Part shown: positions 10,847-22,618 of the stretch, piece by piece
Layout of the letters: each line of letters starts with the position of its first letter
How positions within the stretch are numbered: position 1 is the stretch's first letter
The notes under the pieces: generated by a model
The model's input: the letters and a program-made list of their open reading frames with translations, nothing else
Told to the model about the DNA's origin: nothing
Databases searched by the model: none
Assembly (NCBI GenBank): GCA_021442155.1
Contig: CM038216.1
Location: 156,101,983-156,165,982 of the forward strand
Source: Cymbidium sinense
Lineage: Eukaryota > Streptophyta > Magnoliopsida > Asparagales > Orchidaceae
Reading direction: 5' to 3'
Length of the DNA: 64,000 bases
Position numbers and translations under genes: made by a program

Positions 10847-13800
10847 AATAAGTTGGTGATCATTTATGAAGATTAGCTAAATTAAATAAGCATAACTTGA
10901 AGATTAGCTAAATTAAAAAGTATAATTCAAATCAATGGTGTTGAAGGGAATGATAGTTAAGAAATATTGTATGTTTTCAACATTTTTCATAGCTTCTATG
11001 TTGTCCTTGGTTAGTTTAATTTAATATAGATGTTTAAAACAATGGTTCCAAATGACTATTTCAAATCTTTTGCTATCTATAACACTTTATTCAAGCACGT
11101 GAGTTGTAAATACCTCAATATTGTCATTCTCGATGTGTACAACTAAGAAAACCATTGCCACTACTTGAATTGAGCAATTCTTGTAAAATATCTTTAACAT
11201 TTCAAAAGTTCATGTATTTACTTTACTCTCCTTGCTTCCTAAGAGAGTAAACCTCAAAAAATAGCCTTTTGAAGATCATCTTGCATTCAAGTGAAGATAT
11301 AAGAGGTGCTTTAGGAGATCAAAAAAATGTTGATTGTAAAGAAAAAATAGATTGAAATTTAAGTTCTTGACTCCTCTCATTTTGTTATCATGTTTTTTGT
11401 TGGGATCAAAATTTTGAGAGCAATAGTGATAGAGAATCTACTACTGTAATATGCTTTGTTTGATCTCTTTGAAGATTTTGGATTTGGTTGTTATTTTCTT
11501 GGTTTTAATATTTATTTTTTAATGTTATATGTTAATTTGAAAGAATAATTTATTTGACTATAAATACATCTTCGTTGAAATTAAAGAATTATCTTTATTT
11601 TTTGAAAAAATATATTTAAAAATTTATTTAAAGTAAGTCATGAATAAGTCAAGAGTTTAAATTAGTTTGAATTTAAAATTTAAAATTTTTATTTAAATTT
11701 AGTTTAAATGAGATTTCAAGTAAATATTATTTAAATTTGATATAAGCATTCATACTTGTTAGTCTTAACATATATTTTGTTTAGTATGATAATCATTGCC
11801 CATAATCAATCTTTGGTATTCCTTTTATTATTCTTCTAATTGTGGAAAGTACTTTATTTCTTACAACTTTGTTTATTTCATTTAGTTGCTTATTAATAAC
11901 ATAAGTCTAAATTTTGAATGGTTAAACAATTTACCCATTCTCTTAAGTGCATTCAATCTTATCAATTTCAAGGATCTATCTAAAGACCTAGCAAGTTCTA
12001 AGTTATGTAATAAAATTGTAATACAAGGAATACCAAAGAAAATAAAAATTGAAAAAGAAACTTCAAATAAAAAAAATGTATTTTTGGAGCCATAGTTTGG
12101 CCAAAATTGTCACTCAACACATCCACATCTAAATGTTTTAATTTTTTTTCACCACTTACAACACCAATATCACTTCTTTTACAAACTCAATTCTACTTCA
12201 AAATTATTGGGACAACAAACTCCATCCTCCATCAATGCGAATCACAAACCTTTTTTTTTCATATTATTTCTATCAACCACATATCTCCCCATGACTACTA
12301 TTATCTTGCTATCCTCCATACTATTATATCCTAGCCTCTTCAATATTCAACATGGTAATCAATGTATGGTATAATTAGCAAGCTTTTTTTTAATACAAAT
12401 TACTAAGCTAAGAGCCCGTATCCTCGACCAATTCAACAGTCAAAAACTCTTAGCTTAGACCAACCACTTATCTCATCACCAATACCATTGCTCTACCATC
12501 TTTTGTACCACTACACCTTTTTCTACTTTCATTTTAATTAGAAAATTACTAAAGGAATGTCAAATACACTTTAAAAATATTTGCTTAAGATAAATTTCTC
12601 AAGAATAGTTACAACTCACATTAAGTATAATACGACTTTGAAACAAGAAGAGCAAAAAAGATCAAGTCATTGATTTAACACCATAAGATTATTGACCTCA
12701 TTTTTAGTGATGTTTACATCTATCCTCTTTAGACATAGGTTTTCATCTTGGTATTAGGGTTTTCTCACTTAGAGTTAAGACACTTCTAATTGCTAGGGGG
12801 ATGCCCAAAGCCAAACCCAAAAACTTAATCAATCTTAAGGTTAGATCCTATTTAGACTAATGTACCTCACTTAGCCCTAACTAACCCAAACTCCTATAGA
12901 CTAAGCCAAATCAATTTTAGTTAAATCTTATCTTAAAAAATAAACTAAATTACAAACCAAACACACTTGGTTCAAATGAATGAACAGACCCGCTTAGCTC
13001 AAATTAGCCCATTTGACCGATTTGGGTTACCTTAACTAAATCTAAATTGATTTCAACCAGTTGACCACATGACACCCAAAATACCGATCATACCCAAATC
13101 ACACCCAATTGATGTCCAATTTGACTAATCGACTCAATTGATGCAATTTGACCCATTTGGGCCTAAGGGAGCTAAACCCAAGATTATCCCAAACTATTTG
13201 AAATTGAACCTATTCAAATCACTTGAAACATCGATTAGAAGTCTAATTAAGACCAAATTTGGCTAATTAGTGCACTAAGTCCAAGTTAGCCAAATTGGAC
13301 CATGTATATATAAAATTAAATCCAATTTAATCCAAATTAGATTGAACCAAACCAAGTATTTTGAAATACTTTAAATTGATTATTAAACATAATTCAATGA
13401 CCAATTGAACCAAATTTTGTCTACTTGTCCAATTGACCCGCCATAACCCAATTTGATCGACATGAACCATGTCGAGCCAAAACTCAATCCAAGCCAAATT
13501 GAATTAATCCAATCACTCTTACATGTTTCAAATTAACATTTAAACATGATCCAATATCTCTGGGCCTAATTTGGTTAATTAGTTAACTTGACCTAAATTG
13601 ACCATTAAGGGACATATTGAGTCAAAATTAAATTAAATTAAACCTAAACTAAATTGATCACTTGTAATCACATTGGATAAATAATTGAACTCAATCTAAC
13701 CATCCTATGGTTCCAATTTACCCAATTTGATCAACAAATCTAAGTGAACTCAGATTGACTCGATTAGGCCAATTTGTGTGAAATCCAAAATAAACACAAA

Positions 13801-14052
13801 TCAATTATAATCAATCAAACTCAATCACCTTAAACAACACAGTAAAATAATTAAAGCATATTTTATACCCAAATTGATCATGTAAAATGTTTGACCCAAC
13901 CTAACCCATTTAGGTTAACTGAAGCTAACCCAAATATAAAGGCATCAAAAGTAACCCAAACCAAACATAGGCACACCCAACTTGACCCAATCTTCACAAG
14001 AATGAGTTGGTTTTATAGCTTTGTAGAGACGGTGGAGATTTCAATGGTAGAG

Positions 14053-14092
<40 letters not shown>

Positions 14093-14285
14093 GCAAAGAT
14101 CCAAAAACATATCATCTCCTCACATCCCTTCATCATCTCTTCACATTAGTCCATTTACATGGCTTGGAGTGATTTTAATCACTCAACCACTTCCCAAAAT
14201 GAATGTTAGCTACCCACTATTAATGGCTACTGATGTAGCGCAACAAGAAAGAATGGAAAGAAGGGGGCCTATTACAAGATTCTAA
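10847..14285 (+). repeat. Repeat Z, copy 1
   Basis: From aataagttggtgatcattt to about 13470 this matches 60083-62205 in the same orientation; its first ~200 bp also match 57527-57730. Copy 1 carries an extra ~400 bp (about 11400-11800) that the second copy lacks. Its downstream part (12680-14010) is a diverged relative of the A/C-rich segment of X, with tattgacctcattttt in place of tgttgacctcactttt. Small open frames at 11886-12095, 12107-12334 and 13891-14172 are not kept in frame in the other copy. The boundary with the next X near 14285 is approximate. Confidence 0.7.
14056..14089 (+). repeat. (GA)n microsatellite
   Basis: About 17 perfect GA units follow tggtagagaat. They produce an Arg-Glu repeat in a spurious 93-codon frame. 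Confidence 0.95.
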
Positions 14286-16345
14286 GTTAGAAGACATGAC
14301 CTATGAGTTTGTGGGAATTTTATTTGGAACACAACACAAATCTTAGAGGTACTTATTTAGGTAATCAAATATGTCATTACTAGATAAATATATTATTTCA
14401 AAAGATAAACATATTACCATATAACAGATTCAATTATTTTATAAGAACTCCTAAGGCTGATGGGTCTTTGATGTACCAGAGATTCTTCCCCTGAACTACA
14501 TAGAGAGGTAGTGCATGATTTATTTTAGTGCAGTATTCCAGTTCTCTATAAAGGCAAGTCCCCTATAGTTAATTACATCTTCAAAGGAAAAGAATTCCTC
14601 CTAAGAATACTCTCGATTAAAGAAATTGGATTTCATCTCTTTGGATTTCAAAGTATATATTAAAAGGATGGTTAATTTAGAAATTCAAGTGGGAACACTT
14701 TAAGGGGGAATAATTTTTTTCAGAAGCCAAATGGGATTGAGTAGAAAATGCTTTTGGATACTGAGAAACCCAGTAAGCATTTCAACTATCCTTTTATTGG
14801 GCTTTATATTTTTGAAATTTAAATTATTTAGAATTTTGAGTTGACATTTTATTTGAAATTTAGGATTTAGATTTTAACAACACAAGATTGTAGAAATGCC
14901 TAAATTTTAAAGACTTATTTTAATTGGATGCTTCAGAACCTAAGTCTAAAAGTACTTCTGGCATACTAGAGATTCAAACTAATCTAATTTTTATAAATTA
15001 AAGAATTATCAGTTCTATTTCTCACTTGAGAAAATAAACCTATCTCAACTATTATGGACTTACTTCCCGCCTGTAAAGGGTTGTATCACCACCTAAGCGA
15101 TTTGAAATTCATGATGCCAAGTATTATGAATGCAAGATGGTTGGGTTGTTGTCTTTTTTAGGAAAATAATCTAAGAATCCTAGACTAACTCCCTAATCCC
15201 TAGGATCATGTAGGGTATGGAATGCATCAAACTAATACACATTTTTTAGATTTTTGAGTATTTTGATTCATGATTTATTTGAGGTGTTGGGTATACATTT
15301 TTTTATGCCTAATGTCATGTAATTAGAAATGGTCATGGGCCAAATCAATAAAAGAAAGTAGGCTTCCCCAAGAAGGTGGTCATACTCAAAAGTCAGATGC
15401 CCCTTATGTGCAATGAGAAAAGTCACCCAATTCAGGGATTGAAGCAATATGATTGCATGATATCCAAAATATAATTGTTTCTAATTGATTTTAAGTTATT
15501 CCCTAAGGCTTTAATTTAAGTGTTGTTTTGAATTTTCTTATTTTTATTTGAGTTGTTTAGATTTAAGTTGGGTAAAAATTTTAATTTTTCCTATGAGCCT
15601 AATCGTTCAGGCATTCAATCAAAGGAAAGCATAACACAAAAAGAAACCTAAAAAGTAGGTTTATTCTATTGTTCACCCCAAAGTAAATCAAGTCTAATTT
15701 AAATAAATATAGCAGGCCAGTGCTGCTGGGTACCACTATATTTCCCAAAAAAAAAAGTAGAGTAGTCGAGCTCTACCTTTATACAACTCGACCTAGAACT
15801 AAAAATTTGATCTATGGGGTCTTTATCAACTTCAGGATTGTCACCTTCTTTAGGGACCTCTTTAGGCTCCACCGAGGACCATCAAATAAGTACAGTTAGC
15901 TCATGTTAATCCTAAACCCCATAAATCATAACATATTTATAGGCTTAAATTATATTTTAAAATTTCAAAATAAAATCCTAAATCATGCAAAACATACGTT
16001 AGAAAAAATATACAACACACCAATAGTTTATATTTCAAACATATGAGCTTAACATCAGTGATTGACAAGCTCACATGTCCTATTGGCTATGCTGGGGACT
16101 TAAGTAGCTTGTAAATAATATTTATTTTGTATTTATTACATCTCTTTTAAGCACAACCCTCTATAGAGAACAGTATTAGCCTAAAAATAACACCAAATCA
16201 TCTAGACTAGCAAGTAAACAATACTAGCCATCCAATTTAAAATAAGAAATCATAAAATAAGAAAAGGCATCACATCACAATAAACACATCGACTTAACTT
16301 AATTCTAGGGTCAGTGACCTGGAATTCTAGTGTGCGAAAAGAAGA
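14286..16345 (+). repeat. X element left (R) arm, X2
   Basis: Diverged but collinear with 33012-34990 on the same strand, and the inverse of 20700-22618 and 39500-41636. Landmarks are gtgggaattttatttgg (terminus), gctgatgggtctttgatgta, ctcgattaaagaaattgg, aactccctaatccctagga and a poly-A tract near 15747 inside gtaccactatatttcc. The left terminus has decayed and the join to repeat Z is approximate. No coding frame is present. Confidence 0.75.
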
Positions 16346-18118
16346 CACGTGTGGCAAGTCTATTCTAGGCTTTATTTAATTTTAAGTTTGATTTGAATTC
16401 AGAGTTTATTCAATTTTACCATTGGATGATTTCAATTTAAATGATTTAATTAATTTTCTTAAATTTCACTTCAATGTTAAGTTCATTTTTATGTTTAAGT
16501 CGAATTTAAGTTTTAAAGAATGAAGAATAAGATAAATTCTTCCTAGGACAAAATCCATTTTATTCAACATCCTAATCCTAATAGAATGAAACTTTCACCC
16601 TAAGATAAAAATTTATTCTAATGGTCAAACTAAGAACTTGAATATCTTAATTAGCTCATTTGAATTTATTTAAATGATTTAATTTAACTACATTTGATTT
16701 GATTGATGTATGTTTTCCTTAGTTTGTATTTATTTGACTTCATGTATTTCAACTAATTAATTTTGGATTCATTTGATGTTTGATTTAATTAAATTTTGAT
16801 AATTCAATATCCTTTGAATTAATATTTAATTCTTTTCTCTTGGCTTTCAATTTAAGATTTCAATTTACATGATATTGATTAGATTATTTCAATGTTATTT
16901 AAATTTAATAATTTCATCTTTTCATTTAAGTTTGATTTGATTTAGTTAAAATTTTATAGTTTAATTAATTCTTATTTGATTAAGGTTCAAAGAAACTTCT
17001 TATTTAGATTCTAATTAGGAGTTTGATCATTTGGTCTATTGAATTTAGTGATTAAATTTATATATTAATTTTAGTTTATGGATTATTTGATTTAATTTAA
17101 TCTTTTGGAATTGACTTAATTGATTTGATTTGATAAGTTTTATTAGTTTATGAATTTGCTTAGGTTAACTGAATTAAATATTTATTTTGAGTTCAATTAA
17201 ATTTGATTGTTTACATTTAGAGTTTAATTTATTTTGATTCATTTATTAGAATTTGGTTAATGTCTTTGAATGTTAGTTCATCTTCAATTTGATTATTAAA
17301 CGTATATGTTTAATGATTAATTAATTCATCTAGTTCAAATAGATTGAATTGAACCTCATTTTATTATATATTGAATTGATTAAGGTTTACTTTAGTTTCA
17401 TTTGATTTGATTTGATTATGATTTATGATCTATTTAATTTAAAGTTTGATGATTAGTTAGGGCCCAATTTTATTGTTTATTGAATTTAAGTGATTTCATA
17501 TGATTGAAATTTAGTTTAATTAAGACTTTATTAGGTTGGCTCGCTCATATAGCTAACTAAGTTGATTGGATAGTCTAAAATTGGCTTGTTTACTTTCTTT
17601 ATTTGTTTAAAATTTGATTTAGATGATTGATCCAATTAAAGTTTAGTTGTAACTCCTTGTCATTTTGATTAATCAAATTAAGTGTTTGCTTTAATTAATA
17701 GTTTGGTTGAATATGATTGAATGTTCATACTAATTTGATTAGCTAATAAAAGCTTAATTAGTAATTATTCCGTCTAAATTGATTCATTATAACTTAAGTT
17801 TCACTTGATTATGCATTTGATTGATTTAGCTTATTTAGATTAAGTTTCCTTAAATGAACTTTAATTTAATTGCATAACTGAATCAATTCTAATTTGATTT
17901 GATTTGATTTGATCAATTATGTTTAATATGTTTAGAGCACATTTAATTTATATGTTGACCATTTTAATTTGATCAATTATTTAATTTAATTTGATCTTTA
18001 TTTAATTTATTTGACTTATTTAATTTATTTGATTAACTTAATTAAGGTTTAATCATGGGTTAATTAGTTTTTTTTAATCAAGTTGAGTAAAGTTTGATTT
18101 GATTTAGGTTCTTTGTTT
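16346..18118 (+). repeat. T/G-rich low-complexity segment of X2
   Basis: A run of ttgatttgattt, ttaatttaa and tttagtttaa words with strong T-over-A and G-over-C bias on this strand. The bias reverses abruptly at 18119, where the A/C-rich segment begins. The truncated X copies at 5836 and 27663 lack this segment. Nothing else is recognisable in it. Confidence 0.7.
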
Positions 18119-19828
18119 GTGTTGACCTCACTTTTGGAGTGAGGAGTCAATCTTATAATCTTAGATCTAGGAGTATTATAGACACAAGATTCTCCTTAGT
18201 TAGAGAATACTTCTAGTGACTAAGTGAATACTTAACCCAACCAAGAGACTTAGGAGGATTCACCATAGGATTAGGCTATGACTTAAGATTAAGGAAACCT
18301 ATCTATCCTATGGCCTAACCCATGATTTATGCCTAACCTTGAGTCCAAAACCAAATTTAAATCATTGCAATAAACCAAACCTCAAATTGAACCAATGTCA
18401 ATTGAATCTATTCCCATATCCAAACTCCAATCCAAAATCAAACCCATCTTAACCCTATAATTCAATCCTATGGATTTTACCCCAAAACCTCCTTCAATCA
18501 AATCAAACTCAATTGATTTTTTTAAACCCTTCAATCATCTTTCTAAATTCTACAAGTAGGCTAATTGAACCAATTGGCCAAAATCAATTCAATTAAAGTT
18601 AGCCCATTTGAACCAAAATGTCCAAATGAGCCAAAATCTAATCAATTATCAAACTCAATTCAAAATCAAGTCAATTGACCCATTAGGCTCACTTGACCCA
18701 AACTGACCTAAAGGATCCATTTGAATGAAACTCCAATCCAACCAAAATTGGATTGAACCAACCTACCCAAAAACCCCTACAATGATTATTGATCACCCTT
18801 GATTGATCAATTGCAATCAATTGGGTCAAACCAAGTCAATTTGATCATTTTACCCAAGTTAACCTTTTTTGCCTACATGAACAAAATTGAACCAAATTCA
18901 ATTCCAATCCAAATTGATTGATACCAATGACTCTAATAAATCATAAACCATTGAACATGACTTATCAATTGAGTCAAACCAAGTCCAATTGGACTCTTGA
19001 CCCAAGTTGATCGAATTTGACCTAAAAGGCTAAATTGGGTCAAATCAAAATTTAATCCAAATTGATTGCAACCAATGACTCAAACCCATTTCAAATTGAT
19101 CATTGAACATGACCAAAGCCTCAATTGAGCCTAATTTGACCAAGTCAACCTAATTGACCCATTTAGCCCAAATTGACCTAAAGGGTCAAATTGGTATAAA
19201 TCATTCCTAAATCCAAATTAATTAAAATTAAAGCCTACAATCAGCTTCAAATGATCAATTGAACTTAAACCAACACCTAATCCAAGCCAATTTAGCTAAC
19301 TTGACCAAATTGGTCAACTTAGCCCATTTGACCCATATGAACCCATATGAGTCAAATTCAAATCTAATGTAAAAAAAACAAAACCAAATGAACAAAAACA
19401 TCTCAAATAATCATTTGAACTTATCTCAAACCTTAGTTTGACCCAATTTGACCAATTAGCCAACTTGACCCAACCTAGCCCAATTTGTCCTACATGGGTC
19501 AAATTGAGCCAAACTCAACCAAATCAACTCCAAACCCTTTCAAACTTAGCATGACCCATCCTTGGGTCAGCCCAAATACAACCCAACCAAAGTCCAATCT
19601 GAATTGACCCATTACCTAATGGGTAAAGCTCTCCAAATGGGATTAAACCCATATTTGGATGGTCAAACCTACTCTCCTCCCCTTGGCAGCCACCCAAGCT
19701 CTAAATGGACATGAGGACCACTGGCTCACCTGACCCAAAGCTGTTTGGGTCACCCATGAGCCAAGTGGAGGTGAGCTAACCCACTTCTTCTCATTGGAAC
19801 ACTTGGAAACCAAGGACAGCCACCTCAG
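18119..19828 (+). repeat. A/C-rich TTGACC-word segment of X2
   Basis: Begins tgttgacctcacttttgg and parallels 5838-8130. It then jumps at about 19828 (cagccacctcaggtaatgc) to sequence that in X3 lies near 32490. The GC-richer and AATTAA-rich segments are therefore deleted in this copy. Short minus-strand frames at 19314-19502 and 19643-19849 are by-products of the ttgacc words. Confidence 0.75.
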
Positions 19829-22618
19829 GTAATGCATATAAAATCTCACTTATGTGTATTTAATTAAATAATGAGAATCTTATTTTTTACTAAAAATACA
19901 TGCATCCATAATCACTCAAGCATATAAAATCAATTATATGTAAAGGAAATGCTTTCTTTCCTATGTTCATATATAAATTTATGTAGGCTTGAGTGATAAT
20001 AAGTATATAGTCTGGACATCTCAGGAATATGACGCTTTATGTTGCCCCAAAGAGGTCATTTGATTATCTCACTTTCCTGTTTAACAAAGACACATACATA
20101 TTTAATTTTATTTCTATGTATATTTGTGTTAAAATTTGGATAGAGCTTTAATTTACATATATAAATAATTCAATCAAGTAAAATACAATTTCCAAATGTA
20201 TGCATCCATGATCATTCAAGTGTGCCAAAATTTGTTGTATGTATAGGTATGTTAAGTGTTAAGTCATATGTTATGGGTGATGAAAAAGAATGGTCCAACA
20301 TATTCTATGTGATGGTTATTCAACCACATTAATCTTAAGATGTCTTTCATATTGAATAAGATTCTTTAAGGTTATCCTAAACTTAGGATTAATAAAACAT
20401 CTAATAAATCATGCACTAAAGAAAACCAAATTATAATAATGTGCTTTAGAAAGTGGTTTAAGGTAGGGATGAAGAGGGTAAGCCTCTTTCTTCTCTTCAT
20501 AACACTTAGATGCTAAGTGTAAATCAAATGAAATAAAACAAATCATTGATTAAAATTCACAAACTATCTAAACAATTTGAAATGAAACCAACGTTCATGT
20601 TAAATTAAATAATTCTAAATTTAGAGAATCATAAATCTAATGCTTAGTTAATACATACCACACAAAGCCTTAGCACACAAACTAGAATTAAGCCACCACT
20701 TCTGGTCCTAAGTTAGGGCAGTGTATGTGAGATGTTGTGTTTTATTTTATGATGTATTAGACTAGATATTAAGGTGTATGACTCATAGACTAGATGTTAG
20801 GCCATTGATTGCCTAATATTATTTTATGTAGGGGATATGAATGGGGCCATTAAATAAATATAAATGCTTTATTTGTAGATTATTTATGCCCCCTTAGCCT
20901 AATTTATATTAGGACATATGGGCTTTGGTTACCCATGTTCATGGTGCTAAGTCCAAATTATGAAATAAAACTGCTTGGATTTGTATGTATGTTTAGCTAA
21001 CATCTATTTTATAGGTGTAGATAGATTTACTTTTTCATAAGATATAATTTTGCAATAGGAATTAGGATTAGTGCTATGGGATTAGGATGACCAAAGGGCT
21101 GATCTGCCCCTGGTGATGCCTTGGAGCAAATCAAGAGAAAGAAAGAAGAAGAAATGAAGATGTGAAGACCCCCATACCATGTATTCAATTTCAATTGTAA
21201 TCATTTTTTTATATTTCCATGTTATATAAGGGCAGAGCTCAGCTACCCAACTTTCTCTTTTCCCGGGTGTACGGCAGTACCCGCCGCATCGGCCTTTATT
21301 CTTTTACAAAATCTTTCCATGTTTGATTGATATTATGTTTAGATTGCGTAATAGAATTGCATCTTCTTCATTGTTTCTTAAACTTGATGATTGAATGTGT
21401 GGCCTAGATGCGGTAGGCTCTTAGGGCAATATTAATTTTTCTACCCCAATTAATAACTCACAACCTCAGCTTAAAGCCTAGGCTATAATCAAAAAAATTA
21501 AATGATTTGGCAATCCCTTAGCTATATGTTGTATGTCCAACATCATACATTAAATCTTCTATCAATCCTGCAAAATGAGGGCCTCCATTCTTGCACTTTA
21601 GGGACCGCTTGACCTATGAGGGAAACCCCTTATGATGGAGTTTTACCCTCTTTCTCTCTTGATTTGGCCAACAACTAAATTTCATCATGCAATTAGGCAT
21701 AAAATATCTTAAGCCTTTGTCCAAAAATGAATGTGTCAAAATAATATAATTTGAAAAGATTTTACATTTTAGACCAAGCCATATGCTCATACCAAATATG
21801 ATCTATCTTAGGAGTGAGTACTCTAGTCTCTTTCAAAATTAAATAATATACTAAGTCATCTTGCAATTATATAAGATTGGCCTACATGGATTTAAAGCGT
21901 AGGAGGTGTTAGCTAGCAGCCACTCTAGGCGGTTGCAAGTCCAGTAGAGTCAGACAGGTTTACTCTCTCTTATAGAGGTGGATCCTTATGTCCCCTTTTT
22001 GCTTAGATTTAGGTCATACTTTTAACTTGGGTTGAAGCTTCCTAGATTTAGGATCTGAGGTTGCTTGTTTTCCTTGGGTTGATGGATTATAATCCCTAGC
22101 AATCTAATATTATTTTAACTCAAACGAAATAAATCCTCTCAATTTCAAACATATAAAACCTCACCCTATGATAGGTTGGAATGCTCACTAGGCTTCATAG
22201 TATTATAATAATTTCCTACTTATTTTCCTTTGGAATCTAAATATGTCTTCCAATTGAACAATCCCATTTAATTTTTTCCAAAATAACCAACCCTTTGATA
22301 GTCTTAACCATGAAATCTTTGGAGAAAATTATTGACTACTTGAATCGAGAGTGTTCTTAGGAAATCACATTTCTAGGATGTAATTAACTATGGAGGCTTG
22401 CCTCCATAAGGAACTAAAGAACCTCTGCTATTTATGAAGACCCATCATGCCTTAGAGTCCTTATTAGGTGATTAGGTCCATTGTAGGGTGATGCTTCCAT
22501 CTTTTGAGATAGTACATCATACCTCAATGTCGTACATGATCACTTCAATGAGTACCCATTACGATCTACGTGGGGTCCATAATGACCCATCCAAAATAAA
22601 CACCAGGGTTTGTTGAAG
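19829..22618 (+). repeat. X element right (F) arm, X2
   Basis: The most complete F arm of the first region. It has one tandem-motif unit (20002-20095), then the block near taccacacaaagccttagc (20660), then gtgaagacccccatacc (21160). It ends caaaataaacacca at about 22605-22618. It is collinear with 38880-41636 and the inverse of 14286-16345 and 33012-35500. It also includes the ~600 bp (21743-22350) missing from the window-start copy. Confidence 0.85.
21223..21230 (+). promoter_or_regulatory. TATA box (TATATAAG) in F arm
   Basis: TATATAAG is followed by GC-richer gggcagagctcagc, a good plant TATA context. The word is nearly palindromic, so a promoter on the opposite strand is equally possible. 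The inverted arm has TATATAA at 34431-34437. The other F arms carry weaker versions (gtataagag near 29, gtataaggg near 40112). Confidence 0.4.

Noticed and set aside
13891..14285. 93- and 64-codon frames near the GA repeat
   Set aside because: The Arg-Glu run comes from (GA)n and the rest lies in A/C-rich repeat Z; the frames are not kept in other copies of the segment.
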